From Nevskia sp035651715 (GTDB lineage: Bacteria; Pseudomonadota; Gammaproteobacteria; Nevskiales; Nevskiaceae): 64,000 nt of DNA. The notes beneath the pieces are model-generated. The model had not been told where the DNA came from and did not search any database. It saw only the letters and a list, made by a program, of their open reading frames with translations. The translations under genes were made by a program, and so were the position numbers. Each line of letters begins with the position of its first letter. The first letter of the stretch is position 1. The DNA is taken from contig DASRFD010000112.1 in NCBI GenBank assembly GCA_035651715.1, positions 1-64,000 of the forward strand, read 5' to 3'. This document shows positions 8,455-17,719 of this stretch, piece by piece.

Positions 8455-8526
8455 GCCCGGCGACGCGCCGCCGGATCTTTCGCCCCGGCCGTGCTGGCGG
8501 GGAAGGTGCCTCGGGGAGGGCGCCCA

Positions 8527-11500
8527 ATGCAGGATTTGTATCCAGCCGGACCTGTCTCGGTTCCGGATGATCTGAGCCGTCCAAGCGGCGCTTACCAGCG
8601 CAAGGCCTGGATGGCGGTCGGCGGCCTCGCCGCCTTCATCGTGCTGTATCTGGCGCTGAGCGGCTGGTTCATCTGGACCGCGTGGCGGCTGTTCGCCGGG
8701 ATGGCGCAAGGCCACGGCAATCTGGGCGGCGTCCTGGTCGCTGCGGGCGCCACCTTCTTCGCCGCCTTCATGCTCAAGGCTTTGTTCTTCTTCCAGCGCG
8801 GGCAGGAGGAGACGGCCGACCTGGAGGTAAGCGCGGCCGATGAGCCGGCGCTGTTCGACTTTCTGCACCGCCTCGCCGACGAGGCGCGCGCGCCGCGCCC
8901 GCATCGGGTGTTCCTCTCGGCCCGGGTCAATGCAGCCGTGTTCTACGACCTCAGCCTGGTCAACCTGCTGTGGCCGTCGCGCAAGAACCTGGAGATCGGC
9001 CTGGGGCTGGTCAACGTGCTCAGCCTGGGCGAGCTCAAGGCGGTGCTGGCTCACGAGTTCGGCCATTTCGGCCAGCGCTCGATGGCGGTGGGCCGCTGGG
9101 TCTACATGGCGCAGCAGATCGCCGGCCACATCATCGCCAGGCGCGACGCGTTCGACCGCTTCCTCGACCAGCTCTCGCGCATTGACCTCCGCCTGGCCTG
9201 GATCGGCTGGCTGATGCAGATCATCGTCTGGTCGATCCGCTCGTTGCTCGAAATCATGTTTCGCGGGGTGGTGCTGGCGCAGCGCGCGCTGGCGCGCGAG
9301 ATGGAACTGCAGGCCGACCTGGTGGCGGTGTCGCTGGCCGGCAGCGACTCCCTGGTCCACGCCCTGCACCGCCTGCATGTCGCCGACGAGGCCTGGAGCC
9401 GCACCCTGGCCTTCGGCCGCAGCGAGTTCCTGAAGGAACGGCCCGTCGCCGACCTGTTCGCGGTGCAGACGCAGATCATCGAGCGCATGCGCCGGATCCT
9501 CGACCAGCCGCACTACGGCCGGCTGCCGCTGGCGCCGGAAGGCGATCCCGCGGCCCACCGCCTGTTCAAGACGACTCTGGCCCAGCCGCCGCGAATGTGG
9601 GCGACCCACCCGCCCGATGCGGTGCGCGAGGAGAATGCCAAGCGCAACTATGTGCCGGCGCCGGGCGACGTGCGCGAGGCCTGGGTCCTGTTCGCCGATC
9701 CCGCGGCGCTACGCCGGGCCGTTTCGCAGCGCCTGGCGCAGGGCGGCAAGGCCGAGCCGGCGCCGCTGCATGACAGCCTGGCGCGCCTGGACCAGGATTT
9801 CGACAAGCTGCATCTGGACCGCCGCTATCGCGGCGCCTACCTCGGCCGTTCGCCGGTACGCCACGCCGCGACGCCGGACGATCTGTACGGCCCGGCGCCC
9901 GACGCGGCGGCGCTGGTGACGGAACTCGCCACGCTGTATCCGGAATCGCTCGGCGCCAACCTCGAGCGCCTGCGCGCGCTCGACGAGGAGATCGCAGCGC
10001 TGACCGCGCTTCGCGACGGCACGGCGCAGGCGGCCGACGGCGTCCTGCAACATCGCGGGCTGGCCCTGACCCGGCGCCAGGTACCCAAGCTGATCGCCCA
10101 GGTCGAGCAGGAGCTGCGCGCCGAACGGGCGGTCATCGAGAGCCACGACGCGCGCTGCCGCGCCGTCCACCTGGCCGCGGCGGAGCGCCTGGGGCCGGCG
10201 TGGCGCGACCACCTGCGCGGCCTGGCAGCGCTGCTGCACTACGCCGACCATGCCGAGGCCGGGTTACGCGACATGCAGGGCGAGCTGGCGCGGGTGTTCC
10301 ACCTGGTGACCGCCGGCGGCAAGGTCGGCGAGCGGGGCCTCAAGCGCCTGCTGGATGCGGCCGACCTGATGCAGGAAGCGCTGGCCGAGGTTTACGGCAA
10401 GCAGCATCAGGTGCGCCTGGATCCGGCCCTGGCGGCCAGGCTGGGCGTCGCCGAGTGGTCGGCCGCGCTCGGCCCGCTGAAGCTGCCGGCACCGACCCGT
10501 GCCAACATCCGCGACTGGCTCAACGTCATTGACGGCTGGGTCAACAGCGCCGCCGGCAGCCTCGCCAAGCTGCGCGTGGCCGCGCTGGAGCTGCTGCTGT
10601 CGGCCGAAGCGCAAGTGGCCGACGCCGCAAAAGCCGGCGCCGCCGTGGGCGAAGCGCCGGCGCCGCCGAGCGCGGCCCCGGACGCCTATCCGGTGCTGTT
10701 GCCCGGCACCGAAAGGGCGCGCCGCCGGCAGCTGCACTGGTGGGACCGCTTCCGCCTGGCGCGCGGCTACGTGCCGGCCACCGCGAGGCTGCTGGTGGCG
10801 CTGTCGATCGTCGGCGGCGTGCTGTTCTTCAGCGGCGGCCTGGGCAAAACCACAGTCACCGTCTACAACGGCCTGATGCGTCCGGTGCGGGTCAGTATCG
10901 GCGGCAGCTCCGCCGAGGTGGCGCCGTCGGCCCACGCCGATCTGGAGCTGGCTCCGGCGCAGCACTACGCGGTGAAGGCGCAGACCCGCGAAGGCGCGCT
11001 GATCGAGTCGTTCCAGGCCGACGCCCCCGGCACTTTCGGCACCTATGTCTACAACATCGCCGGGGCCGCGCCATTGGTGCAATGGACTGCGGTCTACGGC
11101 AATGTCGCCCCGGTTCCCGAAACTCCTCTCGGCGCACCGCGCTGGCGCAGCACCGACGTGGACCTGCGCTTCGCCGAGCCGCCGGCGGAAATCCAGAGCA
11201 AGACCGGTGGCGGCAGCCGCAGGGTGCTCAGCGCCGTCGTCGACCGCCCGCCGTCGGAGCAGCTCGAACTGGCCGGCAAGGATCCCGGCGCCGGTGAGGC
11301 ACTGGTTGCGGCGCACGCGCGCTGGGATGCGACCGGATCGCCGGACATCGTGGAATGGCTCCGGCTTGCCGCCAGCGGACCGGACTTCGGCAAGCTGCTG
11401 CAGGCCCGCCTCGCCGAGGCGCCGAACGACGTGCTGCTGCTCCGCCTGCAACGGGACCAGGCGGAGGACGAAGCCCGGGGCAAGCTCTGCGACGGCCTGC

Positions 11501-12354
11501 GGACGCGGGCCCGGGCCGTGCCCGGAGACGCCGACCTGCAGTATCTGGCGGCGGGCTGCATCGACGAGGCCGGGGCGCGCGAAGCCGCCTTCGCCGAGGG
11601 CTACAAGCGCTTCCCGGACAACCCCTGGTTCGCGCAGGCGGCCGCCTATGCCGCCGCCGCGCAGGCGCAATGGGCGCAGGCCATCGCCCTGCTCGACCAG
11701 GCCCGCCATCGCCTGCCCGCCATGGCCGCCTACTATGCGGTGGAGCTGTACCGCATCCACCGCCTGCTGGGCAGCAATACCCCGGCGCTCACGAACGAGT
11801 TGAGCCGCCAGTCCGAAACGCTGCGCAACCTGCTGGCGGTGGAGAGTGGCAGCAAGGACATCGTCGACCTTCCAATCCTGGCCTATCACGATCTGGCCCA
11901 GGGTCAGCTCGAGCGCGCCCTCAGCCGCGCCGGCAGCGATCCGCAGACGCTGGCGCGGATGCAGCGCCTGGTGGCCGCCTCCGACGGCGCCAGCGCCGCG
12001 CAGATCGCGCTGGCCTTGCAGCTCCCCGCCGACCAGGGGCTGGACCGCAGCAGCGCCTGGGCCGGACTGGGCCTGGCCCTGCGCGAGCATCGCGACACCC
12101 TGCCCTATCTCAAAGCCATCCAGGACAGCGGCATGCCCCCCGAAGCGGCCGAGCGCGCGGTGCGCTTCGTGGAATCGGCGCGACCGGACCTCGGCGCCGA
12201 GGCGGTTGCGGCCAAGCTCGCCGGCCTCGAGCCTCAGCTGCGCGGCCTGGCCTACGCCGGCGCCGCGGTGGCGCTGGGCCAGGCGGCGCCGCCGGCCTGG
12301 AAACAGGCCGCCTCCAGGCTGCTGTTCATCAACGAGCGGCCATATTTCCGCTAG
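8527..12354 (+). CDS. Very large M48-family membrane metalloprotease with C-terminal repeat region
   Basis: 1275 residues, far longer than HtpX or BepA-type M48 proteins (about 300-500). Two N-terminal membrane helices are followed by an M48 domain with the zinc motif HEFGH at 176-180 and the probable third ligand E260 in the sequence MELQAD; more hydrophobic helices lie between them. A long helical, charged region follows, then a membrane helix near 757-775 and a C-terminal part rich in alanine and short helices that looks TPR-like. The ATG at 8527 is preferred over 8491 because GGGGAGGG precedes it. Probably in operon with the DUF2167 gene. Likely an inner-membrane peptidase; substrate unknown. 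Confidence 0.8.
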   Translation: MQDLYPAGPVSVPDDLSRPSGAYQRKAWMAVGGLAAFIVLYLALSGWFIWTAWRLFAGMAQGHGNLGGVLVAAGATFFAAFMLKALFFFQRGQEETADLEVSAADEPALFDFLHRLADEARAPRPHRVFLSARVNAAVFYDLSLVNLLWPSRKNLEIGLGLVNVLSLGELKAVLAHEFGHFGQRSMAVGRWVYMAQQIAGHIIARRDAFDRFLDQLSRIDLRLAWIGWLMQIIVWSIRSLLEIMFRGVVLAQRALAREMELQADLVAVSLAGSDSLVHALHRLHVADEAWSRTLAFGRSEFLKERPVADLFAVQTQIIERMRRILDQPHYGRLPLAPEGDPAAHRLFKTTLAQPPRMWATHPPDAVREENAKRNYVPAPGDVREAWVLFADPAALRRAVSQRLAQGGKAEPAPLHDSLARLDQDFDKLHLDRRYRGAYLGRSPVRHAATPDDLYGPAPDAAALVTELATLYPESLGANLERLRALDEEIAALTALRDGTAQAADGVLQHRGLALTRRQVPKLIAQVEQELRAERAVIESHDARCRAVHLAAAERLGPAWRDHLRGLAALLHYADHAEAGLRDMQGELARVFHLVTAGGKVGERGLKRLLDAADLMQEALAEVYGKQHQVRLDPALAARLGVAEWSAALGPLKLPAPTRANIRDWLNVIDGWVNSAAGSLAKLRVAALELLLSAEAQVADAAKAGAAVGEAPAPPSAAPDAYPVLLPGTERARRRQLHWWDRFRLARGYVPATARLLVALSIVGGVLFFSGGLGKTTVTVYNGLMRPVRVSIGGSSAEVAPSAHADLELAPAQHYAVKAQTREGALIESFQADAPGTFGTYVYNIAGAAPLVQWTAVYGNVAPVPETPLGAPRWRSTDVDLRFAEPPAEIQSKTGGGSRRVLSAVVDRPPSEQLELAGKDPGAGEALVAAHARWDATGSPDIVEWLRLAASGPDFGKLLQARLAEAPNDVLLLRLQRDQAEDEARGKLCDGLRTRARAVPGDADLQYLAAGCIDEAGAREAAFAEGYKRFPDNPWFAQAAAYAAAAQAQWAQAIALLDQARHRLPAMAAYYAVELYRIHRLLGSNTPALTNELSRQSETLRNLLAVESGSKDIVDLPILAYHDLAQGQLERALSRAGSDPQTLARMQRLVAASDGASAAQIALALQLPADQGLDRSSAWAGLGLALREHRDTLPYLKAIQDSGMPPEAAERAVRFVESARPDLGAEAVAAKLAGLEPQLRGLAYAGAAVALGQAAPPAWKQAASRLLFINERPYFR

Positions 12355-12398
12355 CCACTGCGACACATTCGTCGGCGTTCACAAAGGGAGCAATCAAG

Positions 12399-12743
12399 AT
12401 GAAGATCATCGGAACCGAGGGCCTGACCGCGGCGCAGGTGCAGGAGGAGGTGGCCCGCGGCGGCAAGTTCGTGCTGTTCCAGTACTGCATTTCCATCGTG
12501 GTGATGACGTTCCGGCGCCCCAGCGACATCTATTTCATCCGCGCCGATCAGCATTCGATCAACAAGGGCTGGGGGTTCACCGTCCTCTCGCTGCTGCTGG
12601 GCTGGTGGGGCATCCCCTGGGGGCCGATCTATACCATTGGCGCCCTGGCCACCAACCTGGGCGGCGGCAAGGATGTGACGCAACAGGTGCTGGCCAGCTC
12701 GACCCGCCAGGCGCCGATTCCCGCCGCGCCGCCAAGCCTCTAG
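12399..12743 (+). CDS. Small membrane protein of unknown function
   Basis: 114 residues with one or two hydrophobic segments: one near 27-36 and a stronger Trp/Gly/Pro-rich one near 63-85 (LLLGWWGIPWGPIYTIGAL). A short Ala/Pro tail follows. It starts 44 bases after the M48 gene with AAAGGGAG upstream and continues the same-strand run, so it may belong to that unit. I do not recognise a named family. Confidence 0.65.
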   Translation: MKIIGTEGLTAAQVQEEVARGGKFVLFQYCISIVVMTFRRPSDIYFIRADQHSINKGWGFTVLSLLLGWWGIPWGPIYTIGALATNLGGGKDVTQQVLASSTRQAPIPAAPPSL

Positions 12744-12768
12744 CGCGAGCGTTCGTCCGCCGGAAAAC

Positions 12769-12796
12769 GGCCGGCGCGCGGCAAGCTGCGCCGGCC
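12769..12796. terminator. Stem-loop between convergent genes, probable terminator
   Basis: GGCCGGCGC (12769-12777), 10-base loop, GCGCCGGCC (12788-12796): a perfect 9-base GC stem. On the plus strand it is followed by TTGTCGTT, a poor T-run. It lies between the ends of two convergent genes and could stop transcription from either side. Confidence 0.5.
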
Positions 12797-12810
12797 TTGT
12801 CGTTCGATGC

Positions 12811-13014
12811 TCAGGCCGAGCGGCTGGCCTCGGCCGGTTCTTCGCCGGGGAGGGCGCAGATGCGCGCGCCACAGTCGCCCTGGTCCAGGTACCAGCACTG
12901 GATGTAGGCCGTGAGGCGGCTGCGGTATTCCTCCGGCACCTGGTAGCCCTGGAAGATCCTCGCCACGTCGTCCTGCGCCGCCGCCAGGCTGGCGGCAATC
13001 TTGCTCTTGTCCAT
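12811..13014 (-). CDS. Short hypothetical protein
   Basis: 67 residues, soluble, with two cysteines near the middle and C-terminus (CWYLDQGDCGARIC region gives three). No signal peptide and no family I recognise. A longer version starts at 13065, but the ATG at 13014 has GGAG at proper distance and is preferred. It converges on the membrane protein gene with a stem-loop between them. Existence as a gene is likely but unproven. Confidence 0.5.
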   Translation of the reverse strand: MDKSKIAASLAAAQDDVARIFQGYQVPEEYRSRLTAYIQCWYLDQGDCGARICALPGEEPAEASRSA

Positions 13015-13241
13015 CGTCTCCGATCCTCGCCCGCGTTCCGTGCGGGCCACGTCGTCATCAGACACCAGCGACGTCCGCGCTACCGCGATGCGCTTCTCAA
13101 AAGCACCACGGCTGCGGCATCCACTGTCGACTGCATCACGTAAGCGCGCGGCCGGGGGTGGCCGGGCCTGCCTGCGGCGTATGTCTTTTTCTGTGCGATA
13201 TTCGTCATTGCCGCCAAGCCGGCGGCGGCCTAGATTGCCCC

Positions 13242-14240
13242 ATGCCCAGCGCCCATGTCGCCTTCCTGATCTACGCCGGCTGCCAGAGCCTGGACCTCAC
13301 CGGCCCCTACGAAGTGTTCGCCGGCGCCAACCGCTGGCTCGCCGCGCAGCAGCAGCCGCCGCGCTACCGGCTCAGCGTGGTTTCGCCCGACGGCGCGGCG
13401 GTGACCAGCGGCAGCGGCCTGCGCCTGATGCCCGACCTGGCGTTGCCGGCGCTGCGCGGCCCGCTCGACACGCTGGTGGTCGCGGGCGGGTTCAACGCCG
13501 AGGAAGTGGCCCGCGACGCGGCGCTGCTGCGGCAGTTGCGGCGCCTGAGCCGGCGCAGCCGCCGCACCGCCTCGGTCTGCGCCGGCGCCTTCCTGCTGGC
13601 CGCCGCAGGATTGCTCGAAGGGCGCCGCGCCACCACCCATTGGGCCTACTGCGCGCGCATGGCGCGGCGCTATCCGCAGGTGCGGGTCGACGCCGAGCCG
13701 ATCTACGTGCAGGACGGCCCGATCTGGACCTCCGCCGGCGTCAGCGCCGGCATCGACCTGGCACTGGGACTGGTGGAGCAGGATCTGGGGCGCGAGGCGG
13801 CGCTGACCATCGCGCGCTGGCTGGTGCTGTTCCTGCGCCGTCCCGGCACCCAGCGCCAGTTCAGCGCGCAGCTGTCGGCGCAGATGGCCGAGCGCGATCC
13901 GCTGCGCCGGGTGCAGGCGCACATCGCCGAAAACCTGCACCAGCCGCTCGACGTCGAGCGGCTGGCCGAGCGCGCCAGCATGAGCCCGCGCCATTTTTCC
14001 CGCTGCTTCAGCCAGGAAGTCGGCCTGACGCCGGCGCGCTACATCCTGAGGCTGCGCCTGGAAAACGCGCGCCGCCTGCTGGAGGAGACGCAGCAGCCGC
14101 TGGAGCGCGTCGCCGAGCGCTGCGGCTTCGGCAGCACCGAAACCATGCGCCGCCAGTTCCTGCGCGAGCTGAGCGTCAACCCGCGCGAATACCGCCGCCG
14201 CTTCCACGCCGGGCCGGCCGGCGGCGCGCCCGATTCCTGA
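13242..14240 (+). CDS. GlxA-like regulator: DJ-1/PfpI domain plus AraC-type DNA-binding domain
   Basis: 332 residues. Residues 1-180 form a DJ-1/PfpI-like (class I amidotransferase-like) domain with the nucleophile-elbow cysteine region SVCAGAFLLAAAGLLEG; residues about 220-325 form two AraC helix-turn-helix motifs (LAERASMSPRHFSRCFSQE and VAERCGFGSTETMRRQF). The family activates or represses nearby catabolic or stress genes in response to unknown metabolites. The frame is open from 13158, but the ATG at 13242 begins the domain exactly. The adjacent downstream DJ-1 enzyme and glutathione transferase genes are probable targets. Confidence 0.87.
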   Translation: MPSAHVAFLIYAGCQSLDLTGPYEVFAGANRWLAAQQQPPRYRLSVVSPDGAAVTSGSGLRLMPDLALPALRGPLDTLVVAGGFNAEEVARDAALLRQLRRLSRRSRRTASVCAGAFLLAAAGLLEGRRATTHWAYCARMARRYPQVRVDAEPIYVQDGPIWTSAGVSAGIDLALGLVEQDLGREAALTIARWLVLFLRRPGTQRQFSAQLSAQMAERDPLRRVQAHIAENLHQPLDVERLAERASMSPRHFSRCFSQEVGLTPARYILRLRLENARRLLEETQQPLERVAERCGFGSTETMRRQFLRELSVNPREYRRRFHAGPAGGAPDS

Positions 14241-14256
14241 ACCAGGGAGAACCCTC

Positions 14257-14931
14257 ATGCGCCTTTCCATCGTGATCTACGACGGCCTGACCACCCTCGA
14301 TGCCGTCGGCGGCTACGAGGTGCTGTCGCGCCTGCCCGGCATGGAGACCGAGTTCGTCGGCCGCGCCAGGGGCGTGGTTGCGGCCGACACGCGGCGCCTC
14401 GGCCTGCTCGCCTTCCGCAGCTTCGAGGAAGTGCGCGACACCGACATCCTCTATGTCCCGGGCGGCCCCGGCGGATTCGCCCTGGAGCAGGACGCGGCCT
14501 TCCTCGGCCAGCTGCGCCGGCTCGACGCCGGCTCGAAGTGGACGGTGGGGATCTGCAACGGCGTCGGCCTGCTCGCCGCGGCGGGCCTGCTGCAGGGGCG
14601 CAAGGCCACCACCAACTGGTTTTACCAGGAGCGCCTGCGCGCCCACGGCGTGGAGTTCGTGGCGCAACGCTACCACCGCGACGGCAAGTACCTGACCGGC
14701 GCCGGCGTCTCCGCCAGCATCGACACCGGGCTGTACCTGGCGCAGCTGCTCGCCGGCGAGACGGTGGCCAAGGCCCTGCAGCTGGGCATCGAGTATTTCC
14801 CGGCGCCGCCCTTTCCGGAACAGCGGGTGCAGGAGGTGCCGGAGCCGATCATGCAGATCGTGCGGCAGTTCGAGGAAGGCGGCGGCGAGGGGCTGCTGCG
14901 GCAGAAGCCGCCATTCGCGGCCGTGCCGTGA
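14257..14931 (+). CDS. DJ-1/PfpI-family protein (isonitrile hydratase-like)
   Basis: 224-residue stand-alone DJ-1/PfpI domain. The probable nucleophile is the cysteine of VGICNGVGLLAAAGLL; a conserved PGGPGG segment precedes it. The closest functional type by pattern is isonitrile hydratase, but glyoxalase, protease or chaperone-like roles are known in the superfamily and sequence alone does not decide. GGGAG lies upstream of the ATG, 16 bases after the regulator's stop, so the two are co-directional and probably co-transcribed. It resembles the sensor domain of the preceding regulator, which suggests related ligands. Confidence 0.8.
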   Translation: MRLSIVIYDGLTTLDAVGGYEVLSRLPGMETEFVGRARGVVAADTRRLGLLAFRSFEEVRDTDILYVPGGPGGFALEQDAAFLGQLRRLDAGSKWTVGICNGVGLLAAAGLLQGRKATTNWFYQERLRAHGVEFVAQRYHRDGKYLTGAGVSASIDTGLYLAQLLAGETVAKALQLGIEYFPAPPFPEQRVQEVPEPIMQIVRQFEEGGGEGLLRQKPPFAAVP

Positions 14932-14936
14932 CGCCC

Positions 14937-15548
14937 ATGCTCACGCTCTATTACATCCCCATGGCCTGCTCGCTGGCCGCGCGCATCGCCCTGCTCGAAG
15001 CGGGGGTCGAGGCGCGCTACCGCAAGGTCGACCTCGCCAGCAAGCGGCTGGAGGACGGCTCGGACTTCCACGCCGTCAACCCCAAGGGCCGCGTCGCCAC
15101 CCTGCAGCGCGAGGACGGCAGCATCCTCACCGAGAACATCGCCATCCTCCTGTACATCGCCGCGCGGGCCGAACCCGGGCGGCTGGCGCCGGACGGCGGC
15201 GAAGCACGCTTCACGCTGCTGGAGTGGCTGTCCTTCATCGCCACCGAGCTGCACAAGCAGTGCCTGCACCTGGTGTTTTCACCGGGGCTGGACGAAGCGC
15301 TGCGCGCTCATGGGCGCAGCCGCATCGAGCCGATGCTGACGCTGGTGGAGCGGCGCCTGGCCGGCAGCCCCTTCATCGCCGGCGAGAGCTTCAGCGTCGC
15401 CGACGCCTACCTGGTCTGGGCGCTGCTGCTGGCGCGGCATGCCGGCGGCAAGCTGGACAAGTTTCCCGCCGCCGGCGAATACGTGCGCCGCGCCTGCGAG
15501 CGGCCGGCGGTACGCGAGGCGCTGCTCCAGGAGCGGCCGCCGCGCTGA
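14937..15548 (+). CDS. Glutathione S-transferase family protein
   Basis: 203 residues: N-terminal thioredoxin-like domain starting MLTLYYIPMACSLAARIAL, with a cysteine at residue 11 where bacterial beta-class enzymes hold the reactive Cys, the glutathione-contact motif LTENIAILLYIA, and a helical C-terminal domain containing GESFSVADAYLVWAL. The start lies 5 bases after the preceding stop, which implies an operon with the DJ-1 protein and its regulator. A detoxification or redox role is likely; substrate unknown. Confidence 0.88.
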   Translation: MLTLYYIPMACSLAARIALLEAGVEARYRKVDLASKRLEDGSDFHAVNPKGRVATLQREDGSILTENIAILLYIAARAEPGRLAPDGGEARFTLLEWLSFIATELHKQCLHLVFSPGLDEALRAHGRSRIEPMLTLVERRLAGSPFIAGESFSVADAYLVWALLLARHAGGKLDKFPAAGEYVRRACERPAVREALLQERPPR

Positions 15549-15591
15549 CCGCAGAGCCGGCCGGCGCCGGGAAGGATCGGAACCGGGCGCC

Positions 15592-16803
<1,212 letters not shown>

Positions 16804-16851
16804 GGGGAAAAGCCGAGGGGTGGGAGGAAAGCGCGCGGATTATAACTTCGA

Positions 16852-16944
16852 GAGGGGAGAGGCGGGAGGCGAGGCGGCGTAAAGGCCGGGCAAACGCCCG
16901 CGCCGCGGCCGCTTCCGCGCTCGCCGCCTCTCGCCTCACCCCTC
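16852..16944. repeat. Imperfect long inverted repeat in the argG/rnt divergent region
   Basis: A purine-rich left arm (16852-16879, GAGGGGAGAGGCGGGAGG and onward) faces a pyrimidine-rich right arm (16918-16944) whose reverse complement is GAGGGGTGAGGCGAGAGG and onward. The arms could pair in RNA from either strand. It occupies most of the space that must also hold both promoters. Confidence 0.5.
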
Positions 16945-16982
16945 CCGGCTGCTATAGTTCCCCACCCCCCGCCCGACCCACC

Positions 16983-17633
16983 ATGGAACCGACCCCCCAA
17001 CTGCCTCGCATAGGCCAGCGCTTTCGCGGCTTCCTGCCGGTGGTGGTGGACGTGGAGACCGGCGGCTTCAACGCCGCCACCGACGCCCTGCTGGAAATCG
17101 CCGTGGTGCTGATCGGCCTGGACGAGCACGGCAACCTAGTGCGCCGCGAAACCCACGCCGCCCACGTCGAGCCGTTTCCCGGAGCCAACCTGGAGAAGGC
17201 CTCGCTGGAGGTGACCGGGATCGACCCGCACCACCCGCTGCGCCTGGCGGTGCCGGAGCGCGAGGCCCTGGCCAAGGTGTTCAAGCCGGTGCGCCAGGCG
17301 GTGTCCGAGCAGGGCTGCACCCGCGCCATCCTGGTCGGTCACAACGCCCATTTCGACCTGGGCTTCCTCAATGCGGCGGTGGCGCGGGCCGACGTCAAGC
17401 GCAACCCCTTCCACCCGTTCTCGGCGTTCGACACCGTGACCCTGGGCGGGGCCATGCTCGGCCAGACGGTGCTGGCGCGGGCGCTGGAGGTGGCCGGCCT
17501 GCCCTACGATTCGCGCGAGGCGCACTCGGCGATCTACGACGCCGAGCGGACCGCCGACCTGTTCTGCCTGCTGGTCAACCGCATGCGTCCGATCCACGCG
17601 GAATTCACCGGCGTGGGGAACACGACCGCCTGA
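16983..17633 (+). CDS. rnt: Ribonuclease T
   Basis: 216 residues, DEDD-family 3'-5' exoribonuclease that trims tRNA CCA ends and the 3' ends of 5S and 23S rRNA. The three exonuclease motifs are visible: DVETGGF at residues 20-26, GHNAHFDLGF near the middle, and HSAIYDAERTADLF near the C-terminus. Length and motif spacing match RNase T rather than the DNA polymerase III epsilon chain. Single gene, divergent from argG. Cytoplasmic. Confidence 0.95.
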   Translation: MEPTPQLPRIGQRFRGFLPVVVDVETGGFNAATDALLEIAVVLIGLDEHGNLVRRETHAAHVEPFPGANLEKASLEVTGIDPHHPLRLAVPEREALAKVFKPVRQAVSEQGCTRAILVGHNAHFDLGFLNAAVARADVKRNPFHPFSAFDTVTLGGAMLGQTVLARALEVAGLPYDSREAHSAIYDAERTADLFCLLVNRMRPIHAEFTGVGNTTA

Positions 17634-17719
17634 GCGCGGTCGCAGTAGGGTCAAAAACGCTGCGTAGACTGTAAAATTGCGCACTTCAAGTCCCGTTTCG
17701 TCCAGAAATCAGAAAAACG

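Noticed and set aside
10264..12366. A 700-codon minus-strand frame opposite the M48 gene
   Set aside because: Shadow of the plus-strand gene; composition is Gln/Arg/Gly-rich with no known motif.
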